Assembly (NCBI RefSeq): GCF_001077535.1
Contig: NZ_CP011968.1
Coordinates: 2,914,001-2,978,000 of the forward strand
Direction: 5' to 3'
DNA length: 64,000 nucleotides
Source of the DNA: Clostridioides difficile ATCC 9689 = DSM 1296
GTDB lineage: Bacteria > Bacillota > Clostridia > Peptostreptococcales > Peptostreptococcaceae
Numbering within the stretch: position 1 is the first letter of the stretch; every line of letters starts with the position of its first letter. Below, one piece after another: positions 1 to 9,181 of this stretch. The position numbers were made by a program, and so were the translations under genes. Under the pieces are notes generated by a model. The model had not been told where the DNA came from. It saw only the letters and a program-made list of their open reading frames with translations, and ran no database searches.

Positions 1-889
1 AGTTTAAATCCGGGAATGATTTATCAAAAGTACTTGTAGCAGCAGAGGATAGCATTATAGTAAATGCAGCTTTTCCTGGTCCAAATACACTTTCAATCAT
101 TTCATTACTATCTTTTGATAAAGCATCTTCTGGAATATACTTTTTCATATCATTTATAAAGTTTGCAGCTTTCAAGCCTTCTGCATTATTAAATTTAACT
201 GATTTTAAATCATCATTATATATATCTCCACCAGCTTGCCATAAATACGGATACCAGTTCCAGTTTAAGCTTCCAAATACTTTAGAACCCCAACCTTGTG
301 CAAGACCCCACTGGTCGATTTTTCCATCTCCATCAGTATCTTTTGTTGCTTTTTCACAGATTCTTTTAAAATCATCCCATGTTTTTGGAGGTTTTTCTCC
401 TAATTTTTCTAGTATATCTTTATTGTAGTACAATACGCCTGGATTAGCAGCTTCTATAGGTAAACCATAAATACCACCCATCATTTTTGCATCATCTAAG
501 TATAGATAATTATCTGAAGTTCCTGATTTTTCTAAATAAGGTGTTAAATCTTCTACCGCACCCATTTCTATAAATTGAGGAAACATCTCTGCATACATGT
601 ATCCTATATCTGGACCTTCACCTGCACTTATTGCTGTTGCATATTTTTCTGCGTAGTTATCCCATGGTACTATCTGAAATTCAATTTCACAGTTATTTTC
701 TTTTTCAAATTTTTCAAATATCGGCTTCCATGCATCTGCATCATGGTCTGTTAATGGTGCAGACCATACAACTAATTTTTCTTTACCCTCTTTGCCTTTA
801 GAATCTTCTTTTTTTGAACATCCTGCAAGAATTGATACTGATAGAATCCCTACCATAACTAAAGAAAGAACCTTTTTTAGTTTAATCAT
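1..889 (-). CDS. ABC transporter sugar-type solute-binding lipoprotein, C-terminus cut off by window edge
   Basis: Starts at the ATG at 889-887 behind an AAGGGG ribosome site and runs off the left edge after about 296 codons, so the C-terminus is missing. The first 20 residues are a lipoprotein signal ending in a lipobox (L-A-G-C), followed by a short Lys/Glu-rich linker. The body has features of family-1 extracellular solute-binding proteins (MalE/UgpB-like): a 'VVWSAP' first strand, 'GEGPDIGYMYAE', 'YNKDILEKLG' and 'PKTWDDFK'. By family it would be lipid-anchored outside the membrane and deliver a sugar or oligosaccharide to a permease. No permease is visible here, so the substrate is unknown; the rest of the system should lie to the left of the window. 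Confidence 0.85.
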   Translation of the reverse strand, partial: MIKLKKVLSLVMVGILSVSILAGCSKKEDSKGKEGKEKLVVWSAPLTDHDADAWKPIFEKFEKENNCEIEFQIVPWDNYAEKYATAISAGEGPDIGYMYAEMFPQFIEMGAVEDLTPYLEKSGTSDNYLYLDDAKMMGGIYGLPIEAANPGVLYYNKDILEKLGEKPPKTWDDFKRICEKATKDTDGDGKIDQWGLAQGWGSKVFGSLNWNWYPYLWQAGGDIYNDDLKSVKFNNAEGLKAANFINDMKKYIPEDALSKDSNEMIESVFGPGKAAFTIMLSSAATSTFDKSFPDLN

Positions 890-1172
890 GCTTAATCCCC
901 TTTCAGACTTTAATTTGTCTTTTTCCTCAAATGTTTACATTTAATTCAGATTTAATATTAACAAATAAGATTACTCTTGTCTAATCATAAAAAACTATAC
1001 TAACTCCTATAACTATATTTTTTTTCTATACCTATTAGATTTAATTCATACTAAAAACTTACTTTTTAAATTTTATCAATATTTAAAAATATTTTTAAGT
1101 CTAGCCACAAACTAACTATCTAAATTGAACAAAATAAAAAGAAGTCTATTGACTTCTTTATAAGCTTACATA
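890..1172. other. intergenic region between ftsZ and the solute-binding protein gene
   Basis: Holds the ftsZ terminator at its right end and presumably the promoter of the solute-binding protein gene. The rest is AT-rich sequence in which I see no open frame with a ribosome site. Confidence 0.5.
1131..1159 (-). terminator. terminator of ftsZ
   Basis: Nine-base-pair stem (1138-1146 with 1151-1159) and 4-base loop, 14 bases past the ftsZ stop. Read on the minus strand it is followed by a T-rich tract. Confidence 0.85.
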
Positions 1173-2330
1173 TTATCTTCTTCTTCTTAGGAATGTAGGT
1201 ATCTCCATGCTCTCATCATCATCTTCTTCAATTATACTTGCCTTTTTAGGAGGCTCTATTTTTTCCTCAGCAATTACTTCTTCTTCAATTTCTTTTACAG
1301 CTTGTTTTACTGTTGTATTTAATGAAGAACGTATGCTTGATTTAGGTTTAGTATCTAAATCTAAGGCACCATTTTGTAATCCTTCAAATCCTGTCGCGAT
1401 TACTGTAATCATTATTTCATCACCTAAATCTTCTTTTATAGAAGCTCCAAATATAACATTTGCTTCTGGGTCACAGGATTCCATAACTAAAGTTGATGCC
1501 TCATTAACTTCAAATAATCCTAAGTTAGGACCACCTGTAACATTAAGAAGTACTCCTTTAGCTCCTTGTATTGATGTTTCTAGAAGTGGAGATTGAATAG
1601 CTTGTCTTGCAGCATCAATTGCTCTAGTTTCACCACTAGCACTACCTATACCCATATGAGCAAGTCCCTTGTCTTTCATTATAGTAGTAACATCTGCAAA
1701 GTCCAAGTTTATTAACCCTTCAACTGCTATAAGGTCTGAAATTGATTGTATACCTTGTTTTAATACATCATCTGCAACTGCAAAAGCATCTAACATTGAT
1801 GTATTTTTTTGTACTATCTGTAAAAGTCTATCATTTGGTATCGTTATAAGAGTATCTACTTTTGATTTAAGTTCTGCTATTCCACCTTCAGCGTTCTTCA
1901 TTCTTATCTTACCTTCAAATGCAAAAGGTTTGGTAACTACACCTACTGTAAGTATCCCCATTTCTTTTGCCAAGCCTGCAACCACTGGAGCAGCTCCTGT
2001 ACCAGTACCACCGCCCATTCCGGCTGTTACAAAGACCATATCAGCTCCTTGAAGTAACTTTACTATTTCATCTTTACTCTCCTCAGCAGCTCTTTTTCCT
2101 ACTTCTGGATTTGCTCCTGCTCCAAGTCCTCTAGTTAGTTTTTCTCCTATTTGAACTTTATATTCAGCTTTTGATGTATATAAAGCTTGTTTATCTGTAT
2201 TTACTGATATAAATTCAACGCCTTTTAGTTGAGCTTCTACCATTCTATTGACAGCATTGTTTCCACCGCCACCTACACCTATTACTTTAATTTGTGCACA
2301 TTCTTCTAATTCTACGTCAAAGTTTAGCAT
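1173..2330 (-). CDS. ftsZ: cell-division GTPase FtsZ
   Basis: Tubulin homologue that polymerises into the division ring under the membrane. Visible are the nucleotide-binding loop [11 protein letters not shown] near residues 20-30, the tubulin signature [11 protein letters not shown] near 105, and the conserved C-terminal peptide IPTFLRRRR used to bind membrane anchors and regulators. The open frame extends nine codons upstream, but those codons contain the AGGGGG ribosome site. The start is therefore the second of two consecutive ATGs (2330; 2333 is the alternative), giving 385 residues, a usual length. It is the last gene of the division cluster and has a 189-base gap before it. No ftsA precedes it, unlike many bacteria. 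Confidence 0.98.
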   Translation of the reverse strand: MLNFDVELEECAQIKVIGVGGGGNNAVNRMVEAQLKGVEFISVNTDKQALYTSKAEYKVQIGEKLTRGLGAGANPEVGKRAAEESKDEIVKLLQGADMVFVTAGMGGGTGTGAAPVVAGLAKEMGILTVGVVTKPFAFEGKIRMKNAEGGIAELKSKVDTLITIPNDRLLQIVQKNTSMLDAFAVADDVLKQGIQSISDLIAVEGLINLDFADVTTIMKDKGLAHMGIGSASGETRAIDAARQAIQSPLLETSIQGAKGVLLNVTGGPNLGLFEVNEASTLVMESCDPEANVIFGASIKEDLGDEIMITVIATGFEGLQNGALDLDTKPKSSIRSSLNTTVKQAVKEIEEEVIAEEKIEPPKKASIIEEDDDESMEIPTFLRRRR

Positions 2331-2519
2331 CATAAACCCCCTTCTCTCATGATTCAAAGTTATCGTATGTATTAATTATATCATTTTCTTCTTTTATTTT
2401 GTTAACCTTTAAGTAACATATTCCACAAAAACGTAAATTTTCCTTTTTAAATTTCTTACTTATATTGTCAAATATTACTCTTTAAGTATAAAATAATTTA
2501 CGTATATATTAAATGCTCT

Positions 2520-2873
2520 TTAATTTTTACGTTTTTTATTCATAATATTACTAATAATATATCGTCTAATTATAGATAAGTTATTAAACAATCTCATACC
2601 AAAAACTAATACAGCAACATAGTAAAGAGAAACTCCTAACTTTTCTCCTATATAAGTCAATAATATAGCCAATATAGCATTACCTATGAAACCAGTAATA
2701 AAAATTACATTATCATAGTTATCTTCAAAATTGGATTTTATCGCTCCAAAAATAGAATCCATTATTGCAAGAATAGCTACTGACATATATATGGAATAAT
2801 CCATAGAATATGTAAATGGAATATAGTAACCTACTACTACACCAAATGCTAATCCTCCTAAAACCCATAACAT
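2520..2873 (-). CDS. sbp: small basic membrane protein Sbp (DUF1290)
   Basis: A 117-residue protein with three predicted membrane spans (roughly residues 3-17, 27-45 and 55-95, the last hydrophobic stretch being long) and a Lys/Arg-rich tail (NKKRKN). Size, topology and its place just upstream of ftsZ fit the DUF1290/small basic protein family (Bacillus sbp lies in the equivalent position). Its role is not established beyond association with division genes. ATG start with an AAGAGGTG site. It follows the DUF881 pair by 98 bases and is probably in the same transcript. Confidence 0.85.
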   Translation of the reverse strand: MLWVLGGLAFGVVVGYYIPFTYSMDYSIYMSVAILAIMDSIFGAIKSNFEDNYDNVIFITGFIGNAILAILLTYIGEKLGVSLYYVAVLVFGMRLFNNLSIIRRYIISNIMNKKRKN

Positions 2874-2971
2874 AAATCTTCACCTCTTTATTTTACTTTG
2901 AAACACAACTACATTACAATCCTTTTTATTAATTTTTTTTACTTTTTCTTTATTTTTTTGTATTTTTCGTT

Positions 2972-3646
2972 TTATTTTGCAAATAAATTCACTTTATTTC
3001 CATTATTTTCCTGAACTTTTATATTAATTCCATATATATCCTTAAGAGATTTAGCATATGATTCTGGAGAGTTTATAGCTGCACTCAATAAATCTATATC
3101 TCCTATAGCTTTTATTATAAATGGTTGTCCATATGTAGTATCATTTACTGTAATAGTAGCTCCTGAACATTTTATCTTACTTGTTGCTAGTACTCTTTCT
3201 CCATTTATAGAAATTGCTCTTGCTCCAGCCTTTTTTAAATCATTTAAAACTCTCAAAATATCTATATCATGTATAATCAAATCGTTTGGATTCTGTCCGT
3301 CTTTTAATTCTCTCTCACTATCCCTCATAGTAATAGTTATGCCTGGCCCTGTAATAGTTGAATAACCACTTAATTCTTTAACTTCTTCAAGCTCTTTTTG
3401 CATAAGTGTTTGGATAGATTCATTTCCATTCTTTTTTGCTTCTTTATATTCATTCAAAGTTTTTTTGTTCTTTTTAAGAGTTTCTTTTAAGTTTTTTATT
3501 TCTTTTTTTGTATTTTCTACCTCACTTTCAATACTTTCAGTTTGACCTAATGTTATGTATACTCTATTTGGGTCTAGTGATTTTATATAAGTTGATATGA
3601 AAACACCTAATATGAATGCTCCTAATATAACTATTTTCTTTTTCAT
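2972..3646 (-). CDS. DUF881 (YlxW/YlxX-like) membrane-anchored protein, second copy
   Basis: 224 residues. One N-terminal membrane anchor (about residues 5-22) is followed by a Lys/Glu-rich coiled coil (about 35-85) and then the DUF881 globular domain, which contains 'GPGITITMRDS', 'LNDLKKAGARAISINGERV' and 'FIIKAIGD'. It starts four bases after the stop of the neighbouring paralogue, behind AGAGGGG. Members of this family sit next to divIB and sbp in many Firmicutes and their biochemical role is unknown. Topology suggests an extracytoplasmic domain. It is clearly a paralogue of the gene at 3651-4349; the domains match over their whole length but are well diverged. Confidence 0.85.
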   Translation of the reverse strand: MKKKIVILGAFILGVFISTYIKSLDPNRVYITLGQTESIESEVENTKKEIKNLKETLKKNKKTLNEYKEAKKNGNESIQTLMQKELEEVKELSGYSTITGPGITITMRDSERELKDGQNPNDLIIHDIDILRVLNDLKKAGARAISINGERVLATSKIKCSGATITVNDTTYGQPFIIKAIGDIDLLSAAINSPESYAKSLKDIYGINIKVQENNGNKVNLFAK

Positions 3647-3650
3647 ACTA

Positions 3651-4349
3651 TTATTTCCCCTCTGCTTTGTTTATATCACTATGACCATTTATTTCTATAT
3701 TGTCTTCTTTGGTCACTTTTACTTTGGCATTATAATATGTTTCTATTTCCCAGACAATACCATACTTTATATTAAGTGCCGAAGCCAATGTATCAGAATC
3801 ACCAATTGCTTTTATTATAATTGGTTCTTTTATGACAGTGTCATTCATATAAAGCTTGTCTTCTTTTAAATACATATATGTATTAGAAACTATTCTCTGG
3901 TCGTTTATAGATATGGCACTTGCTTGTGCTGAATTTAACTTATTTATCATTGACAATAATAAATCATAATTATATAGTATACTATCATTTTTATCAGAGT
4001 TTCCTAAGTCTTTTGTAGAATTTATCTCAATTTTTATGCCTGTTCCTTCAACATCTGTATATCCAGCTAATGTTTCATATTTTTCTATTTCTGACTTAAG
4101 TATGTCTTGTTCTCCTTCATTATTTTTGCCTCTATAATTCTCTATATCTTTCTTCACACTATTAACTTCTGATTGTAGATTCTCTTTTTCTTTTTTTAAA
4201 GATTTAAGTTCTTCTGTAAGTTGCTCTCCTCTTTTAAAAGTTGTCATCCCTCTATTTTCTATATTAATAATTTTAAGTTGTAAACTAACAAGAACACCCA
4301 ATACAATACTTCCTATGATTATACTTTTATTTATAAATCTTTTTTTCAA
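3651..4349 (-). CDS. DUF881 (YlxW/YlxX-like) membrane-anchored protein, first copy
   Basis: 232 residues with the same plan as its neighbour: a signal-anchor helix (about 9-27), coiled coil (about 38-80) and DUF881 domain with 'GTGIKIEIN', 'LNSAQASAISINDQRIV' and 'IIIKAIGD'. The frame opens at a TTG codon, with AGGAAGTG six bases before it and no good in-frame ATG nearby, so a TTG start is likely. It follows divIB by 22 bases and precedes the second copy by four. Function unknown; its context points to division or envelope assembly. Confidence 0.83.
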   Translation of the reverse strand: MKKRFINKSIIIGSIVLGVLVSLQLKIINIENRGMTTFKRGEQLTEELKSLKKEKENLQSEVNSVKKDIENYRGKNNEGEQDILKSEIEKYETLAGYTDVEGTGIKIEINSTKDLGNSDKNDSILYNYDLLLSMINKLNSAQASAISINDQRIVSNTYMYLKEDKLYMNDTVIKEPIIIKAIGDSDTLASALNIKYGIVWEIETYYNAKVKVTKEDNIEINGHSDINKAEGK

Positions 4350-4371
4350 TATATCACTTCCTTACAATTGT

Positions 4372-5112
4372 CTATCCTTCTGGACTATACACTGCCAACT
4401 TTCCATAGTTAAGATTTATAGTCCCTCCATTAGTATTTTTATTTTGCAGGTCAATCAGAATTTTACTTACCCTAGATATATTATAATCTAAGTTATCATC
4501 ATTAGAAAGTAAGATTTTTATATTACTTCTTGTAAGCATTTCTATATTGCTTTCTTTTTTTAAGTTTACATAATTTATTTTTCTATAAATTCCTTCTTCT
4601 TTTAAATAATTTAAAGTTTTAAATACATTCTCCTTAGTTTTATAATTTTTAAATTTTATAGATTTATTATCATCAATGCTATAATCTACATCTACTATCA
4701 AGTCTTTTTTACTTTCATTAGAACCTCTTAGTTCTTCCAATAAATTTCCTTTTTTATCTATATAACAATAATTATCTTCATCTTTTAATACTGCAAATAT
4801 TTCTTTTTCTTTTAAGCTTATAATTATCTTATTGGGAAGTTTTCTTTTTATTTCCACATTTTCTATATATGGATTTTTTATAAGTTTATTTTTCATATCT
4901 TTAAAATTGTATGCAAAAATATTTTCATTTAGATTTACATTTAGTTCTTTCATTATATTTGATTTGGTCACCCTCTTATTTCCAATTACATCTATTTTCT
5001 TTACATCAAATAAATCACTTTTTACAATTATACATATACAAAAAGATAACATAAGTATAAAAACTAAAACTATCATGACATTATTCGTATTTAACTTTCT
5101 TCTTTTTTTCAA
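4372..5112 (-). CDS. divIB: division protein DivIB/FtsQ
   Basis: 246 residues: a short basic cytoplasmic end (KKRRKLN), one membrane helix (about residues 13-31), and an extracytoplasmic POTRA domain starting at 'FDVKKIDVIGNKRVTKSNI', then the beta domain ('IENVEIKRKLPNKIIISLKE', 'CYIDKKGNLLEE'). In other bacteria DivIB/FtsQ forms a complex with FtsL and DivIC that activates septal peptidoglycan synthesis. The frame starts at TTG, with AAGGGG ten bases upstream. A strong terminator separates it from murG, so it probably has its own promoter in 5113-5313. Confidence 0.88.
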   Translation of the reverse strand: MKKRRKLNTNNVMIVLVFILMLSFCICIIVKSDLFDVKKIDVIGNKRVTKSNIMKELNVNLNENIFAYNFKDMKNKLIKNPYIENVEIKRKLPNKIIISLKEKEIFAVLKDEDNYCYIDKKGNLLEELRGSNESKKDLIVDVDYSIDDNKSIKFKNYKTKENVFKTLNYLKEEGIYRKINYVNLKKESNIEMLTRSNIKILLSNDDNLDYNISRVSKILIDLQNKNTNGGTINLNYGKLAVYSPEG

Positions 5113-5313
5113 ATATAATCAACCCCTTTGGTTAATAAATACACCTTTAGAGCTTGTTTTTCCTACAAAAAAATTATAATATTTAAAGTCAAATTTTTGC
5201 ATTTTATTACATAACATCCAAATAAGGTATTAAATTTTATAAATAAATCAATATTTCATCAAAATAAACATAGCATACTACATACTATTTATATATTTAA
5301 ATCTGTATACATA

Positions 5314-5371
5314 CAAATAAACCCCTAATTTATAATAATTTAGAAAATCTAATATATTATAAATTAGGGGT
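5314..5371 (-). terminator. terminator after murG
   Basis: Perfect 16-bp stem (5321-5336 with 5356-5371) with a 19-base AU-rich loop, directly behind the murG stop and followed on the minus strand by TTATTTG. It splits the cluster into an upstream rsmH-to-murG part and a downstream divIB-to-ftsZ part. Confidence 0.8.
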
Positions 5372-5381
5372 AAATATTTAC

Positions 5382-6608
5382 TTATCTTTTCTTTATTCCT
5401 ATTACCTTAGCTTGACCTTCTATACTTGGAGTCGTTTCTTTTTTTATTTCTTTTACTTCCTTAATAACTTTTTCTTTTTTTGTTTTTTTAGAAGTTGACT
5501 TTTGTGTTGAATTGTATACTTTCATTATCTCATCATATATAAGGTCTATGGCTTCAGGCTTACCTATAGTTTTACTTGCATTTGCCATATCAACCAAAAG
5601 TTCTCTATCTCCTAAAAGTTTAAATACTGCTGTATTTAGGCTCTCTGGAGTTAGATTTTTTTCTAAAATAGCAATTCCTGCCCCTTGTTTTTCTATACTC
5701 TTGGCATTATACTCTTGATGATTTTCAGCAGTATAAGCTTTAGGTATTATTATAGATGGCTTTCCAAGAGCCGTTATCTCAGCTAATGAAATTGCTCCTG
5801 CGCTACCTATAACCAAATCACTTGCTGCAAGTGCATTTGCCATATCTTCTAAGTAAGGCACAACTTTTTGGTATGGTTTAAGATTTATATCGCTAATACT
5901 TCCCATAAATTCATCATAATAGCTTTTGCCTGTAGCAAATATAAAAGCTATATCTTCATTTACCATATTCTTTATTACAAGTCTCATTGCATCATTTATT
6001 TTTCTTGAACCTCCACTACCACCATAGCAAAGTACCATTCTTTTTTCGTCACTTATTGATAGATTCTTTCTTGCAATATTTTTTCTTGATAATAAAATTT
6101 CTTTTCTAACTGGATTTCCTGTAAAAACTAATTTATCTTCTGCTGCCTCTGGAAATCTTTTATGCGAATCTTCAAAACTTGTAAGTACCTTTGTAACTGT
6201 TTTAGATAAAATCTTATTAGTTACACCAGGAAAAGAATTTTGCTCATGTATTATGGCTGGTATTTTCCCCATAGATGCATTAAATAAAACAGGTCCACTA
6301 ACATATCCACCAGTTCCTATAACTATATCTGGTTTAAATTTCTTAACAATCTTTCTTGATTGCTCCAAACCTTTAAAAAGCTTAAAAACTCTTTTTACAT
6401 TATCGAAATCTATTTTTCGCTTAAAACCTTGAACTGTTACAGTCTTTAATTCAAATCCATACTTAGGAACTATTTCTGACTCTATTCCCTTTTCCGTCCC
6501 AACAAAAATTATCTCAGCGTCTGGATGCTCATCTCTTATTTTGTTTGCAATAGCTATAGCTGGATACACGTGCCCTCCAGTTCCACCGCCTGATAATAAA
6601 ACTTTCAT
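5382..6608 (-). CDS. murG: UDP-GlcNAc:lipid I GlcNAc transferase MurG
   Basis: Adds GlcNAc to lipid I to make lipid II at the inner face of the membrane. The first glycine loop GGGTGGHVYP is at residues 7-16. The donor-binding domain is seen in 'CYGGSGGSRKIND' and 'IGSAGAISLAEITALGKPSIIIP' (the second shown in part). The ATG at 6608 follows AGGAG by 11 bases; a TTG one codon earlier (6611) is possible. At 408 residues it is longer than the usual 355-370 because of a C-terminal tail of about 40 residues rich in Lys, Ser and Glu, with no resemblance to the catalytic fold. It lies 17 bases after spoVE. Confidence 0.96.
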   Translation of the reverse strand: MKVLLSGGGTGGHVYPAIAIANKIRDEHPDAEIIFVGTEKGIESEIVPKYGFELKTVTVQGFKRKIDFDNVKRVFKLFKGLEQSRKIVKKFKPDIVIGTGGYVSGPVLFNASMGKIPAIIHEQNSFPGVTNKILSKTVTKVLTSFEDSHKRFPEAAEDKLVFTGNPVRKEILLSRKNIARKNLSISDEKRMVLCYGGSGGSRKINDAMRLVIKNMVNEDIAFIFATGKSYYDEFMGSISDINLKPYQKVVPYLEDMANALAASDLVIGSAGAISLAEITALGKPSIIIPKAYTAENHQEYNAKSIEKQGAGIAILEKNLTPESLNTAVFKLLGDRELLVDMANASKTIGKPEAIDLIYDEIMKVYNSTQKSTSKKTKKEKVIKEVKEIKKETTPSIEGQAKVIGIKKR

Positions 6609-6625
6609 CAAATCATCATCTCCTG

Positions 6626-7756
6626 TTAATTAATTTTGACATGCTTTGAGATGTTTAACACTATTCCTACAGCTCCCATAAAGATGGTGAGTGAAGTTCC
6701 TCCATAACTTATAAATGGTAGTGCTACACCTGTAGCTGGCATTGATGATGTCGCAACTGCTATATTTAAAGCTGCTTGTATTCCAATTTGTGCACCTATA
6801 CCTATAACAACCATACAAGCAAATACATTAGAAGTCTTCAAAGCTATTCTTACACATCTGTAGACTAAAACTACAAATAGCATAATAACTATTATACAAC
6901 CAATCAATCCTAACTCTTCTCCTATTATAGCAAATATAAAGTCATTTTGTGGCTCTGGTATATAAAAATACTTTTGTTTACTCTTTCCTAAGCCTAGACC
7001 AAACAATCCACCTGAACCTAGTGCATATAGACCTTGTATTACCTGATACCCCTTACCAAGAGGGTCTTGAAAAGGGTCTAAAAATGATGTAACACGACTA
7101 AGTCTATAGGGTTCAGCAATTACTAATGCAGCAAATAAAGCAGCCCCACTCCCTATCATAGCAAATACAATTTTCATATCCATTCCAGCAACAAATATCA
7201 TTACAAAAGTAACTAGAATTACAGTACCTGCTGTTGACAAATTTGGCTGAAGTATTATCAACGCAAAAAATATCCCTGGAACTACGAGAAGTGGTACAAC
7301 ACCTTTTGTCAAAGATTTTATTTTATCATAATTTTTTTCAATTAATTTTGCAGTTAATATTATTGTAGCAAACTTTGCGATTTCTGCAGGTTGAAATGTT
7401 AAAGCTCCTATTCCCAACCATCTTTTTGCTCCGTTTGCTTCTATCCCTAAAGGGGTCAAAACTAACAATAATAATACTACTGCTATAGCTCCAATTGCTG
7501 TAGCATTTTTCTTCCAAAAACTATAATCTATTCTTGATGTAATAATCATAACTATAAATCCAAGTACAGCATATATTACATTCTTTTTTAGAAAATAGTA
7601 CGCATCATTGTGTTTAAATGAAGATTGTATAAAACTTGCACTAAACACCATAACTATTCCTACAAATACTAAAAGCATAGTAGTGTAAAACACTACTCCA
7701 TCAAATTCAGTCTTCATCCTTATGTCAATTTGTTTTTTCAAATTTTCTTTAGGCAT
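6626..7756 (-). CDS. spoVE: SEDS-family glycan polymerase SpoVE (FtsW/RodA family)
   Basis: 376 residues with about ten membrane spans and SEDS signatures such as 'GIEANGAKRWLGIG', 'QPAEIAK', 'LQPNLSTAGTV' and 'ISYGGTSL'. SEDS proteins polymerise lipid II together with a class B PBP; here the natural partner is SpoVD, encoded in the same cluster. Naming it SpoVE rather than FtsW rests on pairing with a PASTA-bearing SpoVD and on recalled C. difficile gene order; sequence alone does not separate them. ATG start, GGAGG about 12 bases upstream. Confidence 0.88.
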   Translation of the reverse strand: MPKENLKKQIDIRMKTEFDGVVFYTTMLLVFVGIVMVFSASFIQSSFKHNDAYYFLKKNVIYAVLGFIVMIITSRIDYSFWKKNATAIGAIAVVLLLLVLTPLGIEANGAKRWLGIGALTFQPAEIAKFATIILTAKLIEKNYDKIKSLTKGVVPLLVVPGIFFALIILQPNLSTAGTVILVTFVMIFVAGMDMKIVFAMIGSGAALFAALVIAEPYRLSRVTSFLDPFQDPLGKGYQVIQGLYALGSGGLFGLGLGKSKQKYFYIPEPQNDFIFAIIGEELGLIGCIIVIMLFVVLVYRCVRIALKTSNVFACMVVIGIGAQIGIQAALNIAVATSSMPATGVALPFISYGGTSLTIFMGAVGIVLNISKHVKIN

Positions 7757-7807
7757 CCAACTAATCTACCTCCATTCTTCCATTTAAGTAAGTTTAGAGG
7801 TAAGAGA

Positions 7808-9163
7808 TTATTTTAAATTGTTTACATTATCTTTGAAGTCTTTTCCTCTTACTTCAAAACTTTCATACATATCCCAACTTGCACAAGCTGGTGAAAGAAG
7901 CACTATATCTCCACTTTTTGAAATTTCATAAGAAGTCTTAACTGCTTCTTCCATATCTTTTACTATATGTATGTCATTAAATCCTTTATTTTTAGCACAA
8001 TTTTCTATATTTGATGCAGTTTCTCCTAATAAGACCAATGATTTAACATATGACTTTGCAGTTTCAAGAAGTTCATCAAAATTACTTCCCTTATCCATCC
8101 CCCCTGCTATAAGTATTATAGGTCTATCATAAGACTGTATAGCTTTTATAGTGGAATCTGGATTAGTTCCCTTTGAATCATTTACATATATTACATTGTC
8201 TAAATTTCTTACAAACTCTTGTCTGTGTTCCACTCCTTTAAATGTCATAAGTACGTCCTTTATAACTTCTAAATCAATTTTGCAGACATATGCTATTGCT
8301 ATAGCTGCCATACAATTTTCTAAGTTATGACCTCCAGGTAAACTTACATCATCTTTATTTAGAAATTTGATTTTATCATCTATATCTATTATTATGTCAT
8401 TATTTTCTAAATATACTCCTCCATTTACTTTTTTAGTTCTTGAAAAGTAAATTACTTTGGCATTGCATTTATCAGCTAAAGATTTTACTATCTCATCATC
8501 ATAGTTTAATACACAGAAATCCTCAACAGTTTGGTTCATAAATATATTTGCCTTTGCTTCTATGTATTTTTCCATAGTATGGTGTCTATTTAAATGGTCC
8601 TCTGTAATATTTAATATTGCGCTTACTTTAGGTCTAAATTCATCTATACTCTCAAGCTGAAAACTGCTTAGTTCAGTTACTAACACAGACTCTTCACTTG
8701 AAGTTTCTATAGTATCTATTACAGGATTTCCTATATTACCAACTACATATGTATCTCGTTTTGCTCTTGAAAAAATTTCTCCTACCAAACTAGTTGTAGT
8801 TGTCTTTCCATTTGTACCTGTAATCCCTATAAAAATTGGATTATTCGATAGTTTAAAAGCTAATTCTACCTCACCAATTATATACTTGCCTGAATTTTTT
8901 AATTTCAATATGAATGGTAGGTCTAGTGGTACACCTGGAGACACTACAACCATATCTATATCATCTACATCTTCTGGGTGATGTCCTAATATGTATTTTA
9001 TGTCATTTATAGATTTCAATTCATCAAGTATATTTCTCAATTTATTTTCATCTTTTATGTCATTTACGATTATACTTGCACCCAATTTATCTAAATGTTT
9101 AATTGTAGATATACCAGTTTTTGCAAGTCCTACTAATAAAACTTTTTTTCCTTTTAAGTCCAT
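7808..9163 (-). CDS. murD: UDP-MurNAc-L-alanine:D-glutamate ligase MurD
   Basis: Cytoplasmic Mur ligase adding D-Glu to UDP-MurNAc-L-Ala. The ATP-binding P-loop GTNGKTTTT is at residues 116-124. Further family features are 'TELSSFQLE', 'NITEDHLNRH' and the late 'NDSKGTNPDST' motif. 451 residues is the usual length. ATG behind AGGGGG. It sits between spoVE and mraY with short gaps of 51 and 18 bases. Confidence 0.97.
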   Translation of the reverse strand: MDLKGKKVLLVGLAKTGISTIKHLDKLGASIIVNDIKDENKLRNILDELKSINDIKYILGHHPEDVDDIDMVVVSPGVPLDLPFILKLKNSGKYIIGEVELAFKLSNNPIFIGITGTNGKTTTTSLVGEIFSRAKRDTYVVGNIGNPVIDTIETSSEESVLVTELSSFQLESIDEFRPKVSAILNITEDHLNRHHTMEKYIEAKANIFMNQTVEDFCVLNYDDEIVKSLADKCNAKVIYFSRTKKVNGGVYLENNDIIIDIDDKIKFLNKDDVSLPGGHNLENCMAAIAIAYVCKIDLEVIKDVLMTFKGVEHRQEFVRNLDNVIYVNDSKGTNPDSTIKAIQSYDRPIILIAGGMDKGSNFDELLETAKSYVKSLVLLGETASNIENCAKNKGFNDIHIVKDMEEAVKTSYEISKSGDIVLLSPACASWDMYESFEVRGKDFKDNVNNLK

Positions 9164-9181
9164 TTTTCATTCCCCCTAGCC

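Noticed and set aside
1207-1596. 129-codon plus-strand frame opposite ftsZ
   Set aside because: Shadow of ftsZ on the other strand; no ribosome site and low-complexity translation. Similar opposite-strand frames over rsmH, spoVD, the CPA1 gene and nifJ were rejected for the same reason.
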